From: Lepidodermella squamata
Taxonomy: Eukaryota > Gastrotricha
Length of the DNA: 64,000 bases
Direction: 5' to 3'
Assembly (NCBI GenBank): GCA_047495785.1
Contig: JBLDXI010000063.1
Coordinates: 124,001 to 188,000, forward strand
A model generated the notes under the pieces. It was not told the origin of the DNA, ran no database searches, and saw nothing but the letters and a program-made list of their open reading frames with translations. The first letter of the stretch is position 1; each line of letters starts with the position of its first letter. Shown here in pieces: positions 10,901-19,400 of this stretch. Made by a program: the position numbers and the translations under genes.

Positions 10901-11823
10901 TCAGTGATGGGTATTTGCAACTGAATTTGGCCGGAAGTGGAACCAAATAATTGATTCGCCTGAAAATGCCCTCTCTTTCTGGTATTTCACGGTTAATTCA
11001 AAATTACGTTGAAATTCTCCCACATTTCCAGTATAATTTTGTATAATATTCGTCACTTTCAAAGCGCAACACCGTCGAGATTTTAAAGTAGCACTTCTTA
11101 TGCGTTGGCGTCAAGATTATAAATATGCTTCCGCTAGGAGATATTCTGATTTTACTACATCTGGAACTACATCTTTTTAGTTTTCAATGAAATGTTTTAG
11201 CTGGCATGTGAAGTGCGCCGTCGTTTTAGTTCTAAAGATTAGAAATCTAACATGATTTTGGGTTTAATTTTGATCATTTTTTAACCGGGAATTTTCGAGT
11301 AGAACAGAAATGTGACACGACAGTCCATTGACCTCGGACATTTTCCGATTCGTAATTTTTCCCCGTTTTCCGCCTGGAAATTCAAGAATAAAGCCTAGAA
11401 ATTGATTTTGAATACAATGCTTCAATCGCAGAAATTCACATATTTTCGCATAATTTTGATTTTTTTCTAATTTTCGCCGGCAGGTACGACTTCGGGTCGA
11501 AGTTCGACGCGAGCGCCTCTGTGATGGACTTCAACAAGCTGCCCGAGTCGTTCATCGTCGGGCACCACGGCGAGGCGCCGCTGCGCTTCCACAACGCCTC
11601 GCTCGACCCGGACAGCGGCGTGCTGGCGGGCCACTCGGACACGACGACGGCCGAGCTCGCCGTCGACTCGATCCTCATCGCGCCGACGCGCCACCTCGCC
11701 GCCGCGCCCGTCGCGCCCGCCGTCGAGAAGCCGGCGCCCTCGCGCTTCGCCATGCCGCCGCCTCAGTTGTCGTCGACGCTGATCGCGCACGCGACGCGGT
11801 CCGCCACCGGCTCGAGGCGTTGA
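7929..11823 (+). CDS. PRC1: PRC1/Ase1/MAP65-family cytokinesis protein
   Basis: Coding model join(7929..8096, 8153..9495, 9547..9727, 10188..10600, 11484..11823), 814 residues. Family members dimerise and bundle antiparallel microtubules in the anaphase spindle midzone (PRC1 in vertebrates, Feo in Drosophila, SPD-1 in C. elegans). Residues 1 to about 360 are predicted alpha-helical rod. The signature DPNRYKNRGGGLLQEEKE begins at residue 388 in the conserved spectrin-like, microtubule-binding part. The tail after about 470 is basic, low in complexity and rich in Ser/Ala. It includes SPAKKR (575-580), which fits both a Cdk site and a nuclear localisation signal, and a Gln run at the end of exon 4. 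Splice phases agree at all four junctions. The second intron is only 51 bp with a weak donor (GTATGA). ATG 7938 is an alternative start. The human protein has about 620 residues; the excess is in the tail. Confidence 0.92.
8097..8152 (+). other. PRC1 intron 1 (56 bp)
   Basis: A very short intron, donor GTTTGT and acceptor TTTACAG. Reading frames on either side join in phase (...DDMLK / EENECKHE...). Confidence 0.85.
9496..9546 (+). other. PRC1 intron 2 (51 bp), with alternative in-frame acceptor
   Basis: Donor GTATGA at 9496 and acceptor TTGAAG ending 9546 rebuild a Lys codon and continue SNLRSAAKIGASTPN. A second AG at 9557-9558 is 12 bp downstream and also in frame, so two forms differing by four residues are possible. 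Retention of the intron would end the protein at a TAA at 9527 after 514 residues. Confidence 0.65.
9728..10187 (+). other. PRC1 intron 3
   Basis: A 460-bp intron with donor GTAAGT and acceptor TCTTCAG. It contains a candidate alternative last exon at 9807-9929, described under findings; otherwise nothing is visible. Confidence 0.8.
10601..11483 (+). other. PRC1 intron 4
   Basis: An 883-bp AT-rich intron, donor GTGAGT and acceptor CCGGCAG. No gene or repeat is seen in it. Confidence 0.8.
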
Positions 11824-12707
11824 TTCGCAACAGCGGAACGATATATTATTCATTATAATAGTTATTAATATTATTACAGCCTGTTTGCTTTGTTCAGTTT
11901 ATGTCCGTGTGTATGTGTGTAACCCATAATTCGCGTTTACAGAGTGAACAGAAAACACTGGATGCGTGAATGTTGAATTTCAGACTTTTCTATATTTGGG
12001 ATTCTTTTCTGGAGAAATCGGCATTTAAATTTTCTGTGAAATTGAAGTCAAATGTTTAAAATTACGCAAAATTATTACCAATTTTTTATTTCGCGAAGAG
12101 TCTGAAATTCGATCATCCATCTCTCGCATGAGTCAACTTCTTGTTTTTATACGCGACTGGAATCGTTGTTTCTGTTTTTTCACTGCCAAAGTTATAAACT
12201 CGTCGGTTTTGGTAAATCCCGCTATTCGATAGCCAGCAGCCATAGTCGCAACTTCGCACAATTATTATCCGATTCGTATATTTGTTGAGCCCCGTGAATT
12301 ACGCGTGTATCATACAAGATATCTGTGAATAAATTTATTAACTATTAGGCTTTGTCATGTTGATATTTCGAGTAATTATAATGTCTGCCCATTACTATTC
12401 CGTGATTATAAGTTGTCATTTACCCATGCAAAACAAGGCAACTGCATCGATTTGCCTTTGTTATCAATACCAAACTAGCAATGATTTCATACTTTTCAGT
12501 CATTCATCAACTACTTACGCACATACTTTTTTTACTCTGATTGGTACGTAATTTAATCGGTTCATTTGCATCGTCTTGAGGACGTACCTTGATGCTTACT
12601 GCTTTCGCTAATTTTCCATCGGCTGGCAATAAATATTATGAAGCTTGCAAGATTGCTCGCGTGATTTAGAGGATTTTGAATATCACAGGTTCTTTCACAC
12701 GTAGCCA
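11824..12707 (+). other. PRC1 3' UTR and gap before the tRNA array
   Basis: AT-rich DNA with no coding potential. AATAAA at 12328-12333, about 500 nt past the stop, is a plausible poly(A) signal; another AATAAA lies near 12628. Unique sequence ends at 12707, where tRNA-array sequence begins. Confidence 0.5.
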
Positions 12708-12735
12708 ATTCCAGGTTCGACTCCTGGCAGCCTCG
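12708..12735 (+). pseudogene. tRNA-Arg(ACG) 3' fragment at the array edge
   Basis: Matches 13302-13329 (end of the variable loop, T arm and 3' acceptor strand) and continues through the Arg downstream spacer with its T5 to 12750. The 5' two thirds of the gene, including the anticodon, are missing, so it cannot give a tRNA. Confidence 0.9.
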
Positions 12736-12753
12736 ATTTGTTTTTATGAGTTC

Positions 12754-12784
<31 letters not shown>

Positions 12785-12801
12785 AATTGCGCCACAGAAG
12801 C
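12754..12801 (-). pseudogene. tRNA-Asn(GTT) 5' fragment at the array edge
   Basis: The first 48 of 74 nt of the Asn gene (acceptor 5' strand, D arm and anticodon arm), matching 16312-16359. T arm and 3' acceptor strand are replaced by the Arg fragment and its spacer, which lie on the opposite strand. Confidence 0.9.
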
Positions 12802-12882
12802 TGTTCGGTGCAACAAATAGTCAATTTCCTGATGATGGGCAGCTAATGCCTGATGAGCAGTTTTACATTAAAAAACAGTTGA

Positions 12883-12954
12883 AGGGGACACCCGGGTTTG
12901 AACCGGGGACCTCTCGATCTGCAGTCGAATGCTCTACCACTGAGCTATATCCCC
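12883..12954 (-). tRNA. tRNA-Cys(GCA)
   Basis: 72 nt. Anticodon loop CTGCAGA gives GCA. Acceptor strands GGGGATA/TGTCCCC pair with one G-T. The discriminator base is T. T6 terminator at 12870-12875. Confidence 0.97.
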
Positions 12955-13256
12955 TCTCCTGTATCCTGTTTACGACGAGTAAAGCATGACTTCAGCAGCC
13001 TGGTTTAAAAGTCGTGAGCTTCTTGCTGATATTGTACAGCTCTAAAAAAGCATTGCAGCGCCGCGAATTTGCATTCGATTGCGCTGAAACCACGCTTAAA
13101 CGACAGAGCGTGAAAAACTGCACCATACCTACTAGGTTAGAACGCAGTGACTATCATAGCCGGACTGGCGAGCAGCGGGGCAAAGAAAGCGAGAAATATT
13201 AGCTGGCTGAACTAAGCGAAGGTCTAACCTTTTCATCAACGATCTTGCGGTACAAC
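12955..13256. other. Largest gene-free spacer in the unit (302 bp)
   Basis: No B box (GGTTCGANNCC type) and no cloverleaf on either strand. A 62-codon open frame (13014-13202) recurs in every complete unit but has no protein-like features. A stem-loop at 13056-13086 (CAGCGC...GCGCTG, with an inner CGAAT/ATTCG stem) follows an A6 run. Some units change a base in its stem (G13060 to A), so pairing is not strictly kept. The gap is about twice the usual tRNA spacing. Confidence 0.6.
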
Positions 13257-13329
13257 GGGGTTGTGGCGCAATGGACAACGCGTCTGACTACGGATCAGAA
13301 GATTCCAGGTTCGACTCCTGGCAGCCTCG
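13257..13329 (+). tRNA. tRNA-Arg(ACG)
   Basis: 73 nt. Loop CTACGGA gives ACG, read as ICG after A34 deamination. Acceptor GGGGTTG/CAGCCTC pairs with two G-T. T5 terminator at 13335-13339. Confidence 0.97.
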
Positions 13330-13407
13330 ATTTGTTTTTATGAGGTCACATTGACGACGCGTTCAAAGTATGTCAAATGCGGCATCGATGCGCATCGACG
13401 TATCACA

Positions 13408-13480
13408 GCCCGGTTAGCTCAGTCGGTAGAGCATGGGACTCTTAATCCCAGGGTCGTGGGTTCGAGCCCCACATCGGGCG
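13408..13480 (+). tRNA. tRNA-Lys(CTT)
   Basis: 73 nt. Loop CTCTTAA gives CTT. Acceptor GCCCGGT is closed by ATCGGGC, discriminator G. T4 at 13485-13488. Confidence 0.97.
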
Positions 13481-13571
13481 ATTCTTTTGCTCAAGTGTGA
13501 AATGTATCGACTATTTATAGTACTGATCATCGCGCGATTAAATGCCTTCACCAGCACGCATTGCATGTGGC

Positions 13572-13644
13572 GGTTCGGTGGTGTAGTGGTTATCACATCT
13601 GCCTAACACGCAGAAGGTCGCCGGTTCAATCCCGGCCCGAATCA
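13572..13644 (+). tRNA. tRNA-Val(AAC)
   Basis: 73 nt. Loop CTAACAC gives AAC. Acceptor GGTTCGG/CCGAATC, discriminator A. T5 at 13654-13658. Confidence 0.97.
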
Positions 13645-13742
13645 GCTGTAAGCTTTTTGGCTATACAAAAAGCTAGCTTTTAACTGTCAATAAATTCAAA
13701 AAAATTGAACCGCCTGCCACTGTCTCGAGTTCAATGTGACTC

Positions 13743-13814
13743 TGCCACGGCCTGGAGTCGAACCAGGGTCACCTCGGCCACAACGAGGAATACTAACCAC
13801 TATACTACCGTGGC
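13743..13814 (-). tRNA. tRNA-His(GTG)
   Basis: 72 nt. Stem CCTCG/CGAGG around loop TTGTGGC gives GTG. The extra 5' G of mature tRNA-His is not counted in the gene. The first long T run (T7, 13698-13704) is 39 nt past the 3' end, farther than for the other genes. Confidence 0.97.
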
Positions 13815-13913
13815 TGATTTCGCGGTTAAGCACACAATTTGACAGCGGCCTATCAACGTCTATCTGGTCTTGTTAAAATTCAGGCAGCGCTGACAGATGG
13901 CTTACCTGGAGAA

Positions 13914-13995
13914 GACGCGGTGGCCGAGTGGTTAAGGCGATGGACTGCTAATCCATTGGGCTCTGCCCGCGAGGGTTCGAATCCCTTCTGCGTCG
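13914..13995 (+). tRNA. tRNA-Ser(GCT)
   Basis: 82 nt with the long variable arm typical of tRNA-Ser. Loop CTGCTAA gives GCT, for AGC/AGT codons. Acceptor GACGCGG/CTGCGTC, discriminator G. T4 at 14003-14006. Confidence 0.97.
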
Positions 13996-14082
13996 TCATA
14001 AATTTTGCCTCGTTCAAAGCTGAGACGCTAGTTTTTCTGGCTTTGATGATGACAAAAATAATGTATTTTTTAAAAACGAATG

Positions 14083-14154
14083 CTCCTTGGCAGGGAATCG
14101 AACCCTGGTCTCCCGCGTGACAGGCGGGGATACTAACCACTATACTACCAAGGA
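14083..14154 (-). tRNA. tRNA-Asp(GTC)
   Basis: 72 nt. Loop CTGTCAC gives GTC. Acceptor TCCTTGG/CCAAGGA, discriminator G. T5 at 14072-14076. Confidence 0.97.
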
Positions 14155-14244
14155 TTGCACGAATGTTGATGGTCTTCGAATAGCTTCTCACCCACTTCCA
14201 CGCCAACAGAAGGCCATTCCGTCAAAAATGTGACTTGGCGCAGT

Positions 14245-14315
14245 TGCATCGGCCGGGAATCGAACCCGGGCCTCCCGCGTGGCAGGCGAGAATTCTACCA
14301 CTGAACCACCGATGC
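14245..14315 (-). tRNA. tRNA-Gly(GCC)
   Basis: 71 nt. Loop CTGCCAC gives GCC. Acceptor GCATCGG/CCGATGC, discriminator A. T5 at 14224-14228. Its 5' half shares CCCGCGTG on the plus strand with the Asp gene region, and CCCG is where the U8 deletion joins. Confidence 0.97.
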
Positions 14316-14400
14316 GCTGCTTGATGCCTAGCTCATGGGCGTCGTGTCGATGCGTTCACATCGTCATAATGGCAAATGCGGGCGAACGCCAAAAACTAAG

Positions 14401-14482
14401 CGTCGCCAGTAGGATTCGAACCTACGCGCGGAAACCGCATCTGATTTCGAGTCAGACCCCTTAACCACTCGGGCATAGCGAC
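14401..14482 (-). tRNA. tRNA-Ser(CGA)
   Basis: 82 nt with long variable arm. Stem TCTGA/TCAGA around CTCGAAA gives CGA, for TCG codons. Discriminator G. T5 at 14391-14395. This is the second Ser gene of the unit. Confidence 0.97.
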
Positions 14483-14628
14483 TGTTCTAAGGTACAAGGC
14501 AACGCCTTTGGATGCATATTACCGCAAGTTCGAGCAGTCGCGTATTTCAGACGAGCTTCTAACTCTGACAGGGATATCACTTGCCCAGTTTGCAAGCATC
14601 ACCACGGGTTATGCTATTTTGTCCAGCA

Positions 14629-14701
14629 GCCGAGATAGCTCAGTTGGGAGAGCGTTAGACTGAAGATCTAAAGGTCCCTGGTTCGATCCCGGGTCTCGGC
14701 G
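14629..14701 (+). tRNA. tRNA-Phe(GAA)
   Basis: 73 nt. Loop CTGAAGA gives GAA. Acceptor GCCGAGA/TCTCGGC, discriminator G. T5 at 14712-14716. The 146-bp gap before it is one of three wider ones in the unit. Confidence 0.97.
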
Positions 14702-14756
14702 ACCTTCAACCTTTTTACTACTAGTCAAAACGTATAAACGCCAAAAATGTTACAAC

Positions 14757-14842
14757 TCCCGCGAGGCGGACTTGAACCACCGACCTAAGGATTGCTGCCT
14801 TTCATCTACAGTCCTCCGCTCTACCAGCTGAGCTATCGCGGG
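14757..14842 (-). tRNA. tRNA-Tyr(GTA), with 13-nt intron
   Basis: 86 nt, 73 after splicing. Anticodon GTA. The intron (14793-14805) follows the base 3' of the anticodon, the canonical site. Removal gives stem GAGGA/TCCTT around loop CTGTAGA. Acceptor CCCGCGA/TCGCGGG, discriminator A. T5 at 14743-14747. The intron implies tRNA splicing endonuclease processing. Confidence 0.97.
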
Positions 14843-14943
14843 TTAGTTACGCTTAGATTGGCTGTATACTACTATATCGCAGTATGGAGCGAAAAGATTG
14901 CTCATCGTGATTCTACTATACGGTTGGGCCTTGCAAAAACATG

Positions 14944-15017
14944 TGGCCACTGGGAGGATCGAACTCACGACCTTCGCGTTATTAGCACGACGCTCTAACC
15001 AACTGAGCTAAGCGGCC
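14944..15017 (-). tRNA. tRNA-Ile(AAT)
   Basis: 74 nt. Stem TCGTG/CGCGA around CTAATAA gives AAT (IAU after deamination). Acceptor GGCCGCT/AGTGGCC. The T stem GTGAG/CTCCC has a T-C mismatch at pair 50-64. T5 at 14935-14939. Confidence 0.95.
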
Positions 15018-15105
15018 AGTTGAACTTGTGCGTCGAAACCTTCAACTTATTGCCGGTGAGCAGGGTCTGATCGTCGCCGAGAAGTGAAAAATGATAATCA
15101 CAGTC

Positions 15106-15177
15106 AGGCTCAGGGGGGGATCGAACCCTCGATCTTCTGCTTACTAGGCAGACGCTCTACCACTAAGCTACTGAGCC
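15106..15177 (-). tRNA. tRNA-Thr(AGT)
   Basis: 72 nt. Loop CTAGTAA gives AGT. Acceptor GGCTCAG/CTGAGCC, discriminator T. The T stem GAGGG/CCCCC has an A-C mismatch at pair 50-64, the same place as in the Ile gene. T5 at 15087-15091. Confidence 0.95.
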
Positions 15178-15255
15178 GACACGACGTTAAAATCGCATGA
15201 CGCTAAGCTCTACCGGTGCGACTTTTCAGGTTTTGCGAGAAATTCGCAAAAAGAA

Positions 15256-15328
15256 TGGAGGATACGGGCGTCGATCCCGTTACCTCTCGCATGCTAAGCG
15301 AGCGCTCTACCATTTGAGCTAATCCCCC
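15256..15328 (-). tRNA. tRNA-Ala(AGC)
   Basis: 73 nt. Loop TTAGCAT gives AGC. Acceptor GGGGGAT/ATCCTCC; G3 pairs with T70, the identity element for alanyl-tRNA synthetase. The T loop begins with A, as is usual for animal tRNA-Ala. T5 at 15248-15252. Confidence 0.97.
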
Positions 15329-15407
15329 GTTGTTGATGCTACGCCATTCTGTATACTCTTTGACAGCGTCTCACACTGTGCAGTTGTGTCTTGAATGCTA
15401 AAACAGA

Positions 15408-15480
15408 TGACCCCGACGTGACTTGAACACGCAACCTTCTGATCTGGAGTCAGACGCTCTGCCAATTGAGCTACGGAGTC
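15408..15480 (-). tRNA. tRNA-Trp(CCA)
   Basis: 73 nt. Stem TCTGA/TCAGA around CTCCAGA gives CCA. T loop TTCAAGT. Discriminator A. T4 at 15400-15403. Confidence 0.97.
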
Positions 15481-15561
15481 GATATCTTTAATTTAGGCTT
15501 AGATGCCCCTTATTGCAAGCCATTTTTCGCTAACGAGCTCCAACCGTTGACAAAAACGCAA

Positions 15562-15633
15562 GGGCCTGTCCGGGAATTGAACCCGGGACCTCTCGCACCC
15601 TAAGCGAGAATCATACCACTAGACCAACAGGCC
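15562..15633 (-). tRNA. tRNA-Pro(AGG)
   Basis: 72 nt. Loop TTAGGGT gives AGG. Acceptor GGCCTGT/ACAGGCC, discriminator C. T5 at 15552-15556. Confidence 0.97.
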
Positions 15634-15716
15634 AAGTTAAATTCGCAATATGGCACCTGAAAACCAATGGAACGAGTAAGGAACGAGTGAGCCTGTAAAT
15701 TTAGCAAAAACTAACT

Positions 15717-15789
15717 AGGTCCTGCCGAGAGTCGAACTCGGGTCGCTGGATTCAAAGTCCAGAGTGCTAAACCACTACACCACAGAACC
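15717..15789 (-). tRNA. tRNA-Gln(TTG)
   Basis: 73 nt. Stem CTGGA/TCCAG around CTTTGAA gives TTG. Acceptor GGTTCTG/CAGGACC with one T-G. Discriminator T. T5 at 15706-15710. Confidence 0.97.
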
Positions 15790-15949
15790 TTGGCGAAGCT
15801 TGCGCAGTCTTCGAGAATTACCAAGCGCTGTGCAGTCTATCGCAGCTATCAAAGTTGTTCAACTACAAATTTCCAATTTGTAAATTTTCTTGCTTAAAGT
15901 GCAAATTTTAACACCTGTCCTTGACCTTCTCTTGCGCTACTTTCAGCTA

Positions 15950-16021
15950 TCCCTGATGGTCTAGTGGTTAGGATTCCGCGTTCTCACCGCGGCGGCCCGG
16001 GTTCGATTCCCGGTCAGGGAA
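15950..16021 (+). tRNA. tRNA-Glu(CTC)
   Basis: 72 nt. Stem CCGCG/CGCGG around TTCTCAC gives CTC. Acceptor TCCCTGA/TCAGGGA. T5 at 16027-16031. The 160-bp spacer before it (15790-15949) holds nothing recognisable. Confidence 0.97.
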
Positions 16022-16105
16022 CTTGCTTTTTGCAAGGTCTACTGAAGTCTAAACTAACATTCAATAGCAGCTGTTTTAGTTGCTATTAAAGGCCAGCTTT
16101 TAGAA

Positions 16106-16187
16106 GGTAGCGTGGCCGAGCGGTCTAAGGCGCTGGTTTAAGGCACCAGTCTCTTCGGGGGCGTGGGTTCGAATCCCACCGCTGCCA
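16106..16187 (+). tRNA. tRNA-Leu(AAG)
   Basis: 82 nt with the long variable arm of tRNA-Leu. Stem CTGGT/ACCAG around TTAAGGC gives AAG. Acceptor GGTAGCG/CGCTGCC, discriminator A. T5 at 16192-16196. This gene is damaged in U4 and U7. Confidence 0.97.
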
Positions 16188-16285
16188 CTAGTTTTTGGCC
16201 TTGCTTGCTGCTGCTGCTTTTCGTTACAGTTTTGCCGCCGCGGTTGTAGTTACGATCCTGCAGTTTATCCAGTGCAAAAAGCATG

Positions 16286-16302
16286 CGCTCCTGGGTGGGC
16301 TC

Positions 16303-16342
<40 letters not shown>

Positions 16343-16359
16343 AATTGCGCCACAGAAGC
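16286..16359 (-). tRNA. tRNA-Asn(GTT)
   Basis: 74 nt. Stem TTCGG/CCGAA around CTGTTAA gives GTT. Acceptor GCTTCTG/CAGGAGC, discriminator G. T5 at 16276-16280. Confidence 0.97.
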
Positions 16360-16440
16360 TGTTCGGTGCAACAAATAGTCAATTTCCTGATGATGGGCAG
16401 CTAATGCCTGATGAGCAGTTTTACATTAAAAAACAGTTGA

Positions 16441-19400
16441 AGGGGACACCCGGGTTTGAACCGGGGACCTCTCGATCTGCAGTCGAATGCTCTACCACTG
16501 AGCTATATCCCCTCTCCTGTATCCTGCTTACGACGAGTAAAGCATGACTTCAGCAGCCTGGTTTAAAAGTCGTGAGCTTCTTGCTGATATTGTACAGCTC
16601 TAAAAAAGCATTGCAGCGCCGCGAATTTGCATTCGATTGCGCTGAAACCACGCTTAAACGACAGAGCGTGAAAAACTGCACCATACCTACTAGGTTAGAA
16701 CGCAGTGACTATCATAGCCGGACTGGCGAGCAGCGGGGCAAAGAAAGCGAGAAATATTAGCTGGCTGAACTAAGCGAAGGTCTAACCTTTTCATCAACGA
16801 TCTTGCGGTACAACGGGGTTGTGGCGCAATGGACAACGCGTCTGACTACGGATCAGAAGATTCCAGGTTCGACTCCTGGCAGCCTCGATTTGTTTTTATG
16901 AGGTCACATTGACGACGCGTTCAAAGTATGTCAAATGCGGCATCGATGCGCATCGACGTATCACAGCCCGGTTAGCTCAGTCGGTAGAGCATGGGACTCT
17001 TAATCCCAGGGTCGTGGGTTCGAGCCCCACATCGGGCGATTCTTTTGCTCAAGTGTGAAATGTATCGACTATTTATAGTACTGATCATCGCGCGATTAAA
17101 TGCCTTCACCAGCACGCATTGCATGTGGCGGTTCGGTGGTGTAGTGGTTATCACATCTGCCTAACACGCAGAAGGTCGCCGGTTCAATCCCGGCCCGAAT
17201 CAGCTGTAAGCTTTTTGGCTATACAAAAAGCTAGCTTTTAACTGTCAATAAATTCAAAAAAATTGAACCGCCTGCCACTGTCTCGAGTTCAATGTGACTC
17301 TGCCACGGCCTGGAGTCGAACCAGGGTCACCTCGGCCACAACGAGGAATACTAACCACTATACTACCGTGGCTGATTTCGCGGTTAAGCACACAATTTGA
17401 CAGCGGCCTATCAACGTCTATCTGGTCTTGTTAAAATTCAGGCAGCGCTGACAGATGGCTTACCTGGAGAAGACGCGGTGGCCGAGTGGTTAAGGCGATG
17501 GACTGCTAATCCATTGGGCTCTGCCCGCGAGGGTTCGAATCCCTTCTGCGTCGTCATAAATTTTGCCTCGTTCAAAGCTGAGACGCTAGTTTTTCTGGCT
17601 TTGATGATGACAAAAATAATGTATTTTTTAAAAACGAATGCTCCTTGGCAGGGAATCGAACCCTGGTCTCCCGCGTGACAGGCGGGGATACTAACCACTA
17701 TACTACCAAGGATTGCACGAATGTTGATGGTCTTCGAATAGCTTCTCACCCACTTCCACGCCAACAGAAGGCCATTCCGTCAAAAATGTGACTTGGCGCA
17801 GTTGCATCGGCCGGGAATCGAACCCGGGCCTCCCGCGTGGCAGGCGAGAATTCTACCACTGAACCACCGATGCGCTGCTTGATGCCTAGCTCATGGGCGT
17901 CGTGTCGATGCGTTCACATCGTCATAATGGCAAATGCGGGCGAACGCCAAAAACTAAGCGTCGCCAGTAGGATTCGAACCTACGCGCGGAAACCGCATCT
18001 GATTTCGAGTCAGACCCCTTAACCACTCGGGCATAGCGACTGTTCTAAGGTACAAGGCAACGCCTTTGGATGCATATTACCGCAAGTTCGAGCAGTCGCG
18101 TATTTCAGACGAGCTTCTAACTCTGACAGGGATATCACTTGCCCAGTTTGCAAGCATCACCACGGGTTATGCTATTTTGTCCAGCAGCCGAGATAGCTCA
18201 GTTGGGAGAGCGTTAGACTGAAGATCTAAAGGTCCCTGGTTCGATCCCGGGTCTCGGCGACCTTCAACCTTTTTACTACTAGTCAAAACGTATAAACGCC
18301 AAAAATGTTACAACTCCCGCGAGGCGGACTTGAACCACCGACCTAAGGATTGCTGCCTTTCATCTACAGTCCTCCGCTCTACCAGCTGAGCTATCGCGGG
18401 TTAGTTACGCTTAGATTGGCTGTATACTACTATATCGCAGTATGGAGCGAAAAGATTGCTCATCGTGATTCTACTATACGGTTGGGCCTTGCAAAAACAT
18501 GTGGCCACTGGGAGGATCGAACTCACGACCTTCGCGTTATTAGCACGACGCTCTAACCAACTGAGCTAAGCGGCCAGTTGAACTTGTGCGTCGAAACCTT
18601 CAACTTATTGCCGGTGAGCAGGGTCTGATCGTCGCCGAGAAGTGAAAAATGATAATCACAGTCAGGCTCAGGGGGGGATCGAACCCTCGATCTTCTGCTT
18701 ACTAGGCAGACGCTCTACCACTAAGCTACTGAGCCGACACGACGTTAAAATCGCATGACGCTAAGCTCTACCGGTGCGACTTTTCAGGTTTTGCGAGAAA
18801 TTCGCAAAAAGAATGGAGGATACGGGCGTCGATCCCGTTACCTCTCGCATGCTAAGCGAGCGCTCTACCATTTGAGCTAATCCCCCGTTGTTGATGCTAC
18901 GCCATTCTGTATACTCTTTGACAGCGTCTCACACTGTGCAGTTGTGTCTTGAATGCTAAAACAGATGACCCCGACGTGACTTGAACACGCAACCTTCTGA
19001 TCTGGAGTCAGACGCTCTGCCAATTGAGCTACGGAGTCGATATCTTTAATTTAGGCTTAGATGCCCCTTATTGCAAGCCATTTTTCGCTAACGAGCTCCA
19101 ACCGTTGACAAAAACGCAAGGGCCTGTCCGGGAATTGAACCCGGGACCTCTCGCACCCTAAGCGAGAATCATACCACTAGACCAACAGGCCAAGTTAAAT
19201 TCGCAATATGGCACCTGAAAACCAATGGAACGAGTAAGGAACGAGTGAGCCTGTAAATTTAGCAAAAACTAACTAGGTCCTGCCGAGAGTCGAACTCGGG
19301 TCGCTGGATTCAAAGTCCAGAGTGCTAAACCACTACACCACAGAACCTTGGCGAAGCTTGCGCAGTCTTCGAGAATTACCAAGCGCTGTGCAGTCTATCG

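Larger units (their letters stand above)
12883..16440. repeat. tRNA array unit U1 (3,558 bp)
   Basis: The first full unit and the reference for the others; its 20 tRNA genes are listed individually below. Confidence 0.97.

Noticed and set aside
12955-13256. 5S rRNA, U6 snRNA or spliced-leader RNA in the large spacer
   Set aside because: None of their conserved sequences is visible on either strand.
14483-14628. A B-box-like AAGTTCGAGC in the spacer before tRNA-Phe as a hidden tRNA
   Set aside because: No T stem, acceptor stem or anticodon arm can be drawn around it on either strand.
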